A stretch of 64,000 nt of DNA from Glandiceps talaboti. Its lineage: Eukaryota; Hemichordata; Enteropneusta; Spengelidae. The stretch covers positions 27,017,380 to 27,081,379 of the forward strand of contig NC_135551.1 in NCBI RefSeq assembly GCF_964340395.1, in the 5' to 3' direction. The position numbers and the translations under genes are program-made. The notes under the pieces were generated by a model. It was not told the origin of the DNA, searched no databases, and saw only the letters and a list, made by a program, of their open reading frames with translations. Positions 29,766 through 43,900 of the stretch are shown here, one piece after another; within the stretch, counting starts at the first letter, position 1; every line of letters starts with the position of its first letter.

Positions 29766-32700
29766 GTGAGTTTGTTATTGTCTTTACTTCTGTTATGTGT
29801 TGTTACATAAAGTGAATTTGAATTTGGAACGCAGACCGTCAGACGCAATCATTGGCGATAGTGGTAAAAAGGCGACTTGCTAGACGCTTCAACCGACCGT
29901 GAATGGTGTACGTAACACAGGTATTGTTCGATCCCATTTATAATACTTGCGCTCATTCATATTTCGTTTAAGCCTGTTTGTTTGTTTTCTAAAACGTCGA
30001 TGCTGTATCAAATCGACCAATTACAAAATAGTACAGAATTGAAAATCCCACCGCTACATGGCCAAGGTTGTTGTTTGCATATTTGAACAGTTTTCAATAA
30101 AACAACAACAAAAACCAAGGAAAACAGCAAACAGCTCAGTTGTATATTTTAGCGTAATACAGCACCCAGTAGAATAAAGAGACCTTTGTGTGGTATTGTG
30201 TGAACTCCCAGTCCTTTGCTGTTTGGAAGTTATCTATCAAACGTCACCAAACATCAGAGAGGCACAACAGAGAGGCCTTTCACTTGGTTAAATAAGTAGG
30301 TGTGAAGTGTGGTAATGGGCGGATCTTCATCCATCTGTGGCATATACTACATGACATCGGTGATGAAGTAAATGGAGTGAAAATGATGTTTGCACCGAAA
30401 TGGGGTTATCATATTTCAATGAAATGTTATCTTTCTATTTATCTAAAAGATATTACTGAAGTAGTAGACAGGAATGTTATCACATCGTAGAACTACAATT
30501 TTGTACTGTTTGTGGAAATATTTAACTCTACATGTTCAGAAGTTGGAGAAATCAAGAGAATTATAGCATGTTATAAAAAGATATCATAATGATTGTTTTC
30601 AAGGTAGCGTTGTACATTTTCCCAAGCCCCTAGTTATAAGTAACTATCTGTGATTTACTATCTCGTTTGACTATTAGTATTAGCAAATTGAGAGACTAAA
30701 TCTTTTATTTAATGGCATCTGTGTGTATTTGAAATTGAATGTTAAAATTAAACTTGTTCACAGAAATCAAAATAAACTTACCATAGCCAAATAACAGCCA
30801 CATAATAAATTTGAATAATGTACACTAGTTTAAGTTATCTTACTGTAGTGATAGAGCAAAATAAAATGTGCCTCTGATTAGATCCCTTAAAAAATAGTTT
30901 ATAATTCTTTCTTTTTTTAAAAAAAAAAATTATTTTTGTCTTTATAGTTGAATTTGTGATGTTTTATATTATAATGTTGACATTTTAAAATACTTTCAAT
31001 CCTTTTGTTTGATTAGCAGTTGAAATGGTAGAGACAGTTAATTGAACACACACAATTATATTTATATCACCTTGAATAGTTTGGTAAATTATTTTTATGT
31101 TACATAATACCTAGGTTAGGTTTGCAAATTTGTCCATTTATAACGGAATATTATAATTATATAATTGTAAGGCCTAATAAACAAAATGGTTCCAAGTACG
31201 CTCAATTTTAAAATAGGTGGGGTAGGTACATTTTTTTATTTTATTATTATATATTTTTATCATGGGCGAGTGTCTAGTTCAGGTTTTCCATTGTTTTCCA
31301 AATGGTCTCTGTGTTATTGGTTTCTTCCTATCAGATGTACAGCCATTACAGATTGGAAGAATGGTTTTATATTGTACAATGTATTTTCAAGTTCATGTCA
31401 GTTTCCGTATCACAGTTTTTGCGATTTTATTATTTTTTTCCTCAAATACATTTTTAAAAAGTTTAGGGTCTGCAGTGAAAAAGTAGGTGAGGTTGGGTAA
31501 CCAGAACCAAACAATTATTTTTTTAGACCTAATATAAAATAAATTAATTTAAAACCACACCAGTTTTGTCGTAAAGTTTTAATATTTAATGTAATTATTT
31601 TTATTCAATGTACATGCATATTACAACCAATATATTTAAACAACAAGGTTGAGTTGTGTTGTACATTGCCTGTATATAATTTAGATTCTTAGATCTCCTC
31701 CTCCTCTTCTCCCCCCCCCCCCCCCATCATTCTTCTTCTCTTTATTGAGGGGTAAAGCAAGGGGAGATGTTTTTCTAATTCTGCCATATATAGGCAAAAT
31801 CTACAAAAAAATGTAAAAGTTGTATACCACCAAAATTCTATTGTTTCTATAACTCACATTTTTACCATTGTCTTCTCACTACTATAATGAGAAAACTTTT
31901 TTGTTACCTGCAGAGTGAGAGATGAAAAATGAAAACATATGACAATGATCTCACAAATACATCCATGCAATGATAGATATCACCATTTTACCTTGTGGGA
32001 TCCCATATCTATGTCAGTTCACAATTTGCATATGAAAGCACAATATCAATGTTTGTACAAGTCACTATGCAAACAATGTCAACCTAGGATGAATATTTCA
32101 TGAACTTGTCATGTTAATTAACTATGCTAATTAGTGGTTAATTATATATGCTAATGAGTAGGTCACTCAAGGTCAATGTTCAGTTTAAGGAGTCACTGTG
32201 ATAAAGTCACTACTGACCATCAAAATGATAGCACTGTAGGACTTGAACAAAGTTTATATATTAGTTATCAAAACATAGATTTGCATTACACTATGCCAGT
32301 CTTGGATCTTGTATAAAATAATTACATATATTATAGATTACATTTTGCAATTATAAAAAACTTCAAATAAACCCTAGAATTTAGCTTTGATACAAAAATT
32401 CATGTGGTAAACCTGTATATTCCCATAAGTACTATGTAAGACAAAGTATAGAAAAGGCTATTTTCATAGTTATTTTGTATAAACAAAAAGTTGGGGGTTC
32501 TGGTCAATGTACAGAAAACAAAGATTTGTAGATTTGAATAAATATGTACTATGTAGTCAACTTCCAGATATTTGCATATATACACACCACCTGCCTTCTT
32601 AGATTTCACCTGACCTACTTATAAAATATGCATGGTGACAACAAAGTATTGAAACTGTGTTATAATTGGTACCTGGTACAAAACCTGTTTGACTTCGAAG

Positions 32701-35700
32701 TGTAAAATTACCACTACATACAGAAGTTTTATATGGAGGGATGGAGGGGGGGGGGGGGTTGTGACTGTAACTAGACACTTTGACCTTCTGTGCAGGTGAC
32801 CCAAATTATATTGAACAGAAGCCTGTTGTAACATATAAACAGTAACACTTCTAAAGTTGCACTGACAGTAATTAGAGTACTATTTTTGATTTTACAAAAA
32901 TTGATTGGAAATTGTTAAAATACCAATAATGAGACATTGTGCATATTACTTAGATGTTGATTTTATCCATATAGGTAATATATGCCACTGAGTTTTGGGT
33001 ATGACCCCATTCTCTGCTTTATAAATTTGGATGATCTAGTGTTACCCAGTCACTAATAAAGACATGTTTTGTTGCATGGGTTAATTTCATTTTCTATCAG
33101 TCACCACATAGTAAGGGACAGTGTGTCCTCTAATGATAGCCAAATTTAGTTTTTTGTGAGAAAAACTGGCATTTCTTGTGAGTCACCCTATAGTAAGAGA
33201 TAGGGGACCACCAAATTTTGGTGCGTCACTTGAAATTTTGTGTGTCAGTGGCGCGTCAAATTGGCTTAGAGGGCACGCTGGTAAGGGAATCATTCAGGAA
33301 CACAAGATTTTGGTATATGACAAGGAATTGTGTGCATCAGTCAGCATCATGTTGAATTGACTTAGAGGACACAATGAATAATGCTAACATGTACACAAGT
33401 ATGAAGCTCATATGTTATAGTTCAGGTTTTCATTGTATTCAAACAGAAGGGTTTTTATGCAAACAATAATGGAACCTGTATGTGATATATTAAAGGCTTG
33501 CATCTATTTGACACAAGGCTATGGCCATATGGACACATAATATGACACACGACTTTCTTTTACATGACACCAATTGTACTGACATAGAAATATGTATCAA
33601 TTTCTAAACAGACATATGTTAGGAAAACACTATACACATGTATCTCAGAGCCTGTAAAAGTGATAGGAAGTAACAATGTATAGATATATATACTAGTATT
33701 GTCAGGGTATTGTCAGGTTTATTTTTCTTTTCTTTTTTAAATAATACGTGATAATGCGTAGTAAAAAGCTGTTACATTGAGTGTCTATAGTAGATATCAC
33801 AAACTAAAATGCAAAATGCACCCTAATTTTGAAATATGAATAGATGTTAATTTCACTGTAAGTTGACACATGGTTATATCTAGTACAGGGGTGAACAAAT
33901 CATTTTGTGAACTGGTGGTCCCCGCACCAGTGCCTTAAAATCCAGTGGTCCTGCTGAAAGAATTGGTGGTCCCAGGTCCTGCTAATGTGAAACATTAAAT
34001 CTTGCCTATGAATCTGTATATTCAGACGACTTTTTAACACAGTTATTAACAGTAAGGTACTGGTCCGATGGACCAGACAAGGTCAAATTTGTGAGGTCCG
34101 ACCAAAAAAATCACTAGTCTCGGACCCAGGACCAGTGGATTTGTTCACCCCTGTAGTACAAATGTGCATCTGATATCTGAGAATTTTAACAAACCTCTAC
34201 CATTACTTCTAAATACCATGTAGAAAATAACTTTTTACAGATGCATTAGTGAGTAAAATCCAATGGTTCACTCTACTTGTTACAGTGGGATGGATTTCTA
34301 TTTTAGAAATCTACCTTTAGAACATGTAGTATACTTAGTAAGTGCTAGTATTCTAAGCATCTCCCATAAAACCTTCATGTGCAACTCTGCAGTAACACAC
34401 AACATACAGAAGTATGTCAGTTATTTACTATCCACCTGTAGAGGGAGCTGTTCCACTGCTGAGACACCAGGGAATTCAAACTTAATTAAATTTCACAGTC
34501 GATGTGGACCACACACTGTATGTTTGTAGTTTTGGTGGTGAACTGTACCTAACCTAGGTAATCATATCACTGTCCTTAGAGTACCTAGTATTCTGTGTTT
34601 GTACAGGAACAGATGTAAGAAAACAACTGTTCTACTGTTTGTCACACTTTCCTGATATTGGTTTCGGAAATGTTGAATTGATAGATAGTATTCCAAAGTT
34701 TTTAGATTTAAAAATAAATCAATGAATGAAATTCAATCCAACATTCAACAACAGAGGCTTGATGCTTTTGTACCAGTGGTAAATGAATTATGACATTTTT
34801 ACAACAAACAATATTATGGGGTGATAAAAATATCAACTTGTAAAATTATCATTACAGTGTAACATGCTATAAGTATAACATTATATACGAACAGTTTCAA
34901 GATATAACAACTATAACTTCTTCTTTTTTTAAGACTTAAAAATGGAGTTTTTTGGCTGATTTTGTATGATGAAAGTCTCAAACCTTTTTATTTCAAGTAC
35001 AAGTAGTAGCTGCTAAAACTAAATAAAATGTCAATTGGGCTACCAACATTTCATCATGAGCAGTCGTGCAATATTTTGACTCTTGTTTTGGCAAATGCAG
35101 ATTTTAGTTTGTACTTGACACTTACAATACATGTATCGACTAAAATCAGAACCATGTCAAAAGATGAATAGATGTTTTGAAAAGCACCATACGATAATTT
35201 TTGATGTAGTATAGCAGGGTTATTACAATTGAATGCATATCCAGTGTCACAATAGCATTGGAACCATATGTTTTACAATAAAATGTGTGTCCTTGTTTTA
35301 TAGAAGTTTATGACGGCCAGGTTAGTAAACATATTATTTAGGTAGACAGATTAAACACTGTATACATCAACCAAGGAATGCTTACATCAAATATTACACA
35401 ATACTGTATTCTCAAAGCATTTAACTTGACTTCAATTAGTGTTAATATTGAAAATAGTTTATCAAGTTTCTTCCTTTCATGCTTGATGTACCGATATTAA
35501 AAATATGTAGACTTGAAGGACTAACACTACTACACAGTTTTGCTATCATAGTTGATATTTTTTTTTATTCGTCTATCTCGTGACAACAAAAATTCAAAAA
35601 CTCAAAGGATCTTTTAGGAAAGCGTAAATAGTGTACCATAGTCAGTGAAGTCTACAGGTAGGCTATTTGTAACCATGAGAAGTGTGTAAAATAGTGTAAC

Positions 35701-37766
35701 TACTGCTAATACAGAAACCATGCGGGTTTATTGTCAATTTTAATTTCCTACCCATTTGCTATTTACATAAGATATTTAGGCACACATATTTGGATATTAA
35801 CATTAAATTTTTAAATTTTTATCAGTAAGAGAATCTATTGTCTTGAAATTTAGTTTTGATAACAATTTAATTTCTTAAAAGATTTACTACACAACGTCTC
35901 GGTTCTCTTACAATGCTAAAAATTTAGATACATAGATACAATGACAATAACAATTATAACAATTTATAGGGCTACCAGGGTAATATAATAAATATTACAA
36001 AATAAAAAACCTAAAATGATAGTACAGTTAGGCCTAATAAAAAAAATTGTGTGGTTCCGGTTACGCTCAATTTTAAAATAGCTGGGTAGGTAGATTTTTT
36101 TTTTTTTCATGAGTGAGTGGCTAGTTCAGGTTTTCCATTGTTTACCAAATGGTCTCTGTGTTGTTTATTTCTTCCTATCAGATGTACAGCCATTACAGAT
36201 TGGAAGAATAGTTTTATATTGTGGGTTAAGTTGATGTCAGTTTCCGCGCGCATCCACCATATCTCCTGAAACTTCACAATTATTGCAATTTTATTATTTT
36301 TTTCTCGAATACATAAAAACAAGTTTAGGGTCGGCAGTGAAAAACTAGGTGAGGTTGGGTAACCAGAACCACACAATTATATTATTTAGGCCTTCCATAA
36401 TACTAAATTACTAAAATGATAAAAATTGCAACTGTATATAAATCTTATCAACAACATTGGGTGATATTTATTTTTACTTCTACACTGTTTGGATAACATT
36501 AAATAAACTAATAATAATAGAATTTATATCCAATGAAGTAAGGCTGTGATATTTGTTGTGCCATAACTACTCAAAATCTGACAATAGAGGGCGCTATTTA
36601 CATGGTAGTCACTGAAATTATTGAGTTTGAATGGTATGGGTGAAGGAAGTTCATGATTTGTGTAATGCATTAGAGCATTGTAATTTTCCAATGAAGGTTA
36701 TAGAGGGTTCCAAAACTTTAGTAAAAACAAGTTTGTCAGTTGACCACCAATTAACCAACTGACCGTTTTTGAGATAACTGGTATTCCATGATTGTAGATT
36801 TGTGAATGGTGTGAATGATGAGATAAGTCATATAAGATCAATACATGCATTGTGTACAAATATGTGAACACAATAGAAAGATGGCAGTCCTTAATACTCT
36901 CTCTAACACCTTGAGACTAAGCCACAGTTATATTGTCTCTACTGCATTCAGTCAAATGATCATAGGTGCTTTATTAGGATGTCCACGTATTGGAAAAAAT
37001 AAGTATGGAATTCTAGAGTTTGAGAGAGACACTGAGACAGACAAACTTATTGACTGATGGTGCCAATATTTTGAATAGGTCTACACCGCAAGGATTTACC
37101 ATTTAACATGTTTAATGCTGACAACACACACACAAAAAGATTTCCCAAAACCGATGAACGAGGGAGCCACACACTGAATTTGCAACTCTCAGGCGCCAAT
37201 GTTCAGACACTTGTATTTTATCATGATCAGCAATATAAATTCAATATATATCCACGTTGTCTCATATTTTGAACTGTTATTCAATAGATAGTAAAAGAGA
37301 TGGATTTTCATTTGAAAATTAGAAAGATCATTAACAGTATTGAAATCTATGACAAAATACAGTATTTTCTATTCCAGACAGAGATGTAATATTTTCCCAT
37401 TTTCCATCCACAGCTCCATGGAGAAGCCGGAATGCGTGTCCGTGATTTAATAGCTAATGTAGTTTTAGAATTCAAGTTATCGGAGTACAGAGTCAAGTTG
37501 AGTGATACGCTAGCATTACTCAATGTGGATGCAGATGCCAGTGTCCTTGCCAGTCAAAAAATTACCATTGAAGATACGACGAAAGATTACTTACAAAACC
37601 TCCCTGATGGTAAGTAGTAAATGATAGTACAATAAACGTGTAAGTTATGTAAGTATGTAAAGATTTTAATTCTTTATCGTTCTATTGGGCATTATGAATG
37701 TGTGTATAGTGTTATTCATAGATACCAGTGGTGAAAGATTTTCATTTCACACATGCACACGCACAT

Positions 37767-37821
<55 letters not shown>

Positions 37822-37883
37822 TACATACATACATGCATACATACATACATACATACACACGCACATGCACACACACACACACA

Positions 37884-37936
<53 letters not shown>

Positions 37937-40900
37937 TACATACATACATACATACATACATACATACATACATACACACACACACCCTTACTGTGGCTAG
38001 GCACATTGACACCTGTGCACAGGGGTGCACACACACACATACACGTAGGTACACATGTACAGATCCATACAAAGAATACATACACGCACATACATACAGT
38101 TGCACAATTACATACAAGGGGTACACATGCACACACCATACTAATAATTCTCGGTACCTGTAATAGCATTTTATCTCATGCTAGAGAGTCAAAATAGAAC
38201 AAGGTCAACGTATTCTTAATCATGCCTTTAGTATGCACTTGGTGTTTAATGTTATTTATCTTAACTTCATTTAAAGATGGTTAAAAATGATACAGATAAC
38301 CTGGTTAGCTAATCCCTAGTCTTATCCAGGACTGTCAATAAAGATAATGAAGACAGGACATGATAACAAAGACTGAGACGTAACTAATAAACAATCACAG
38401 AATAAGGAATTGATAAAACTAATTGAAATGCAATATCACTGATATAAAATATGCTTCAATAATATGCTTTGGTGTTGACACAGAAAACGATTAATTATTA
38501 CTTTTATGCACCTAGGTGGTAAAATTGTATATCAGATAATGAGAATTTGAATATCTTAGTCAGTCTGAAGAGTGCTATTTCTATTTTAGGTAACGATAAA
38601 TATCAAAATTAAGCTTAGTCGGCATAAATTGTGGTATTAACTTGCTATTTACCAAAGATAAGATACGTGTATAAATGATGCTGTGGGGATTATATCTGGC
38701 GACTTCTACTTTGTCCATGTAAACATTTCCTTTATTTGTTTACACACACATTAGTTTGTTGTGACCCTCTCCATGTAGGACATCGGCCTAGTAGAATATA
38801 AAGTATATCAATGCATTCCTTCGACTATCTGCTTAGAACAACAAGTATTGAGGTCGACACACTTAGATTCTAGACTAGTAGGACATGTACAGCATGTATG
38901 TAGTATTCTGAGGCCATGGTAGTCAGCTACTACTATGGAAATCAAGCTATCGGCAAACTAAGACACACAAACTAAAAGTATTGCTGTTAATGTATTGTAC
39001 TACTATGGAAATCAAGCTATCGGCAAACTAAGATAGACACAAACTAAAACTATTGTTGATATACTACTATGGAAATCACGCTATAGGCAAACTAAGATAG
39101 ATACAAACTAAAACTATTGTTGATGTATTGTACTACTATGGAAACCAAGCTATCGGCAAACTAATATAGACATAAACTAAAACTATTGTTGATATACTAC
39201 TATGGAAACCAAGCTATCGGCAAACTAAGATAGATACAAACTAAAACTATGAATTGCAACATGTTAAGTTATCATTAGACATTGATGTAATTCCACTTAC
39301 ACTGTACAGAGTACAGTGTCTCTGATAGCACGTTTTCTACAAGTTTTGCACACTGAACCCCATTCAGTGTTTACACTATCTTGATTACAGGGTGATAATA
39401 TCCACATAACCAAGACACTGCTATCACCCACTTGTGTAATATATTACATGCAACAATACTTGTTTTTCTCAATTGACAACACATCTACCCCATTCAGTAT
39501 CGTGATCACGGGATGATTATATCAACATTATCAAGGCACCCCTATATAACCAAGCATTAGTAGTCTGAGCTATTACTCACTTGTATGGTCATCAAGAATG
39601 GTTTTAGTTTTTGTCCATTTTATCGTATGATTTACATAGTAGTAGCTAATATCAGATAACTAAATTTATAAATCATATTAAAATTATGTATCATAAGCTA
39701 TCCGTTGATGTTGTAATAATCGTTTTACTGTTTGCCTTAGATACTCAGCCATTTTGATATTATTTTGAATATCTAGTCATCAAAAATTGACGTTGCTTTT
39801 TGAAAAATGTGAGACACATGATATTAAACGTTAATAAGAGCTTTGAACTATATGACTGCCTATATTTATACCTTAACTTGAACACTCACATTGACTATCA
39901 ATTCTAAACAATAAGAACAAACTTCATGTTTATTACTGTCCAAAAGTTGCCATGGTAACTTGTCAATGCTTCAAAACCAGACATACTTGAGTGGAACAAT
40001 AATCGGAAACAAAAGTGTGGCGGGCAAGACAAGAAATCAATAAACTTTTATTTATGGTTAATGTAGCAGAAAGTGAATGCTAAAATTAGGAAGGTATGTG
40101 TACATCTGACAACACCTGGCCTTGAGTGATGTACAGATACATGTGACGACAAGCTTACAACTAAATAGCTGCTATTGATTGACATATATCGTAACCCTGA
40201 AGGGCCACTTTGATGAGCGTTATCATATGTCATTTGTACGAATAATTATACTATTTAAGTTGTTGTATTAGACAACTATAGTTAATCCTAGGCAGACTGT
40301 CAGATTCAGTTCATCACATACATTTGGAAGGTTTCCAATATGTCATAGAAACATAATTATACAGAAGCACTGAATGTTGTGGCCTTTTTTGCTGTTATAT
40401 AAACTGATATATCACATTTTATACCGTCTGGTCAGTCCTGTATAAAGTAAGAATAGAATAACTAGTATAAATTAAGACAAAACCTCCAAAAAAGTTGACA
40501 GACAGTTAGCGATTTTCGGTTTTGGGATAGAATTTATTTTATTTAACATTTCTTTTGGTGCATCAGTCATGGTCATTTTCCGTGCCATCATTTCTCAGCA
40601 TCCAGTCATTGGAGATAGGTTCAAAAATGTTATTCTTGTACAGAACCAGTTTCAATATACATGTACTTGCTGTTGAAAGGTTTGAAAACACTACTACTAT
40701 ACGTCTACAGATATCATTCTTGACGAACAAAACGAATATAATGTGTATAACATTCTCATCAACCTGAGATGATATTTCTTCCACAACACTGCAAAATATC
40801 AAGTCTTGGAGTAAAAGAGGCTATGGTTTACAACAAGTGTATAAAAACAAACTTTCCCTGAGGGGAAATGTCTTCCAAATGGTTTTGTTACTTAGTGAAA

Positions 40901-43900
40901 AGGAAGGAAATAGGTATTTTGTGACACTGATTGAAGATCTGATGTTAACATTATGTTTTCATTGTAGTTATAAGCATGGATGAAGAACTAGATACCAAAG
41001 TGAAATCATAGCCCTGTCTTCAACTGAATCAATTCAAAACTGATTCAAACTGAATTCAGTTACATTGGTTCAATTTTCAAAACTGGTTTCTGCCCCCCCC
41101 CCCCCCTAGAAATAGGCAGTGGATATGGGTCAATTCACTTTTACTTTGGTGTAGGTTTCTAGCTGAGATACTTGAAATCAGTTCAAGACTACCCCTCTGA
41201 GGTTCAGATGGTTTCAAACTGGTTCAACTATTAAAATTGGTTTCAAACTGTTTCAACTAAATTGGTTCAAACTGGTTTGAGTGCATGTTAGGACAGGAGA
41301 ACCGATTTCAATTTGATTTCAAGTGATTTAACATTCCAAATGGGGACAGGGCTGATGTGTTTCCTAAAAGTACAACTGCGGTGTCCTTAGTTTCTACAAT
41401 CTAAGACAGAGACAAATTAAATGTTATGGTGACATTAATCCATCAATGGACATTGATAGTAGAATGGACCAATCTGTTGGAATGCAGCAGTTTATTACAT
41501 AGACACCAGTGTACATTCTTAGTGACATCCAGTGTTTACACTATCTCAATTATATGGTGATTTACAAAATGTAATTTGTATCACTAAGACATGCTATCAC
41601 TCATTTATATGTAATTTTCTCTCCATCCCAATAAATTGTTTTACTGTGTGTCTCTCTTAATGTGGGATGTGACCTCGCCAACGTAATAATTCCTACACTG
41701 CTGAGATATGTTGTGGTTGTAGAAGAAAACATCCCATAATTTATTATTTCCTGTAATTATACATTAATTAAGTTTTCTCAGTTTGTGGTCCTGTCCCATG
41801 AGGAAATTTGAAGTGGTTCAAAATCAAATTGAAGTCAGTTCTCTTGTCCAAACATGCACTATAACTGGTTTGAGCTGATTTAGTTGAATCGGTTCAAATC
41901 ACCTCAAGGAATGATTCTGTTCAAAAGTGAAGCAAAAGCTAAAGAGAATCAATTCAAATCCATTGCTCAGTTTTCTCATAAAGACAGAAAGTGGTTTTGA
42001 ACTGAACTGAATCAGTTCCGTTTGAATCAGTTCGAATTCACTTAAAATTCTTATGAACACCAGATAATAAATATACACATAACACAGAAATGTAAAATAA
42101 AAAAATCATTTCAGTTTTACATTTTTTAGTTGTGAATTTTTATTTTCTTGTATGATTATCTAAATATGAAATTTTGAAAATGTAAAATATCCATGAATAT
42201 ACATTCTGAAATGTAAATATTTATCATGAAAAGGTGCCAGACCACCAAGTAAATTCACAAAACAAAAATTATTTTCATGTAGTTTTTACAACAAAATTGT
42301 CTAAAAATGCTGTATTTATATGATTAGATAATGATATTCAAATATTTTTAATTATAAAGATGAAAAGTGACTAATAATAGTAATATTTTTTGTTTAATCG
42401 GCCCCCTACACTGTATGAATAAAACATATTTTGATTACATTGAATAATTCATGATATTATTTCAACTGTCCACCTGTTACCACCAACAAAGGTCAATACA
42501 CCATGACTCCATTTTACTTGAGTCTTTTTTATTTCAGCTTGACTGCATCTGTCATGTCAAACTAGGCTGTTAAAACATTGATACATTTTGTCCGGTTATA
42601 AATCTTCATAATTTAATTTAATTGTTTTCAAAAATTGTTGACTTCATTGGAGACATAGATATTGGAGGAAAGAAGTAACGAACATAATTGTCAACAATTA
42701 AACTGACAAAAGTATGCTTGACATTCCCTTACAAATGTTTTGTTTAATAAATATTATGTTCTTATGTCTATATTGGTTCTATAAACTTGAAAATTTTTAC
42801 ATTGTTTTACAGGAACGGGTTGATGATTCAATATATTTCATGAATTTCTGTCAAGATTTACAAACATTATTACTGGACATGTCACATATATAGTTCAATA
42901 TCTTTATGATTATGTGTTTTTTTCAATAGCTTTAATATTGCTATCAACATTCCAAAGACACAGACACCAGGTTCAAAATTACTAGACTTGTCATGTACAT
43001 AATTCTATTATTGTCAACATTATTTATTTTTTCAACAATTTTGATATTATTATTTTCATTCTACAGACACAGATGCCAGGTTGAAAATTATTTATGATTT
43101 TGTGGAAACAGAGAAGAATTATATGGAGTGTCTGTGTGGATTAAAACCAACGTACTCCGAACCCCTCAGGTAACTATTAATTACTCTCAACAGTCAAAGT
43201 GTGGTTTGGTTCAGTACCCCTCAGGTAACTATTAATTACTCTCAACAGTCAAAGTGTGGTTTGGTTCAGTACCCCTCAGGTAACTATTAATTACTCTCAA
43301 CAGTCAAAGTGTGGTTTGGTTCAGTACCCCTCAGGTAACTATTAATTACTCTCAACAGTCAAAGTGTGGTTTGGTTCAGTACCCCTCAGGTAACTATTAA
43401 TTACTCTCAACAGTCAAAGTGTGGTTTGGTTCAGTACCCCTCAGGTAACTATTAATTACTCTCAACAGTCAAAGTGTGGTTCGGTTCAGTACCCCTCAGG
43501 TAACTATTAATTACTCTCAACAGTCAAAGTGTGGTTTGGTTCAGTACCCCTCAGGTAACTTTTTAATTACTCTCAACAGTCAAACTGTGGTTTGGTTCAG
43601 TACCCCTCAGGTAACTATTAATTACTCTCAACAGTCAAACTGTGGTTTGGTTCAGTAAGTAGATAGAAATAACAATCAAACTGTGTATACTTTGATTCAA
43701 GAGCTAGTAGCATGATAGAAATTATAATTTTCAACCAAACTCTTGGGTAACTTTAATCAAACCCTGGTTTGGTTTACATTGCTAGTCTATAGAATTAAAC
43801 TTGCCAAGATCAGTTTATTACTTTATTCACCTCTAACAACAAAGATGGCTGAGTAGTTCTACCTCACCATGGGATTGGTTTGATCATAAAGTACTTTGGC

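Larger units (their letters stand above)
29766..37413. other. intron 1 of the RhoGEF gene
   Basis: 7.6 kb. Contains two MITE copies, one hAT-like element, poly-C runs (31711-31725, ~32740-32758) and otherwise unique AT-rich sequence. No additional exon recognised. Confidence 0.65.
37610..43066. other. intron 2 of the RhoGEF gene
   Basis: 5.5 kb with a compound CA/ACAT microsatellite, a ~65-bp minisatellite, a palindromic repeat near 39300 and the large foldback at 41 kb. No exon recognised. Confidence 0.65.

Noticed and set aside
31186-31500. Plus-strand frame of 104 residues, also seen at 23403-23711
   Set aside because: It is the interior of the ~361-bp MITE. The frame is not kept between copies and shows no transposase motif.
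43162-43656. CRISPR-like direct repeats
   Set aside because: Units are contiguous, 55 bp with no unique spacers, in a eukaryotic intron: a minisatellite.
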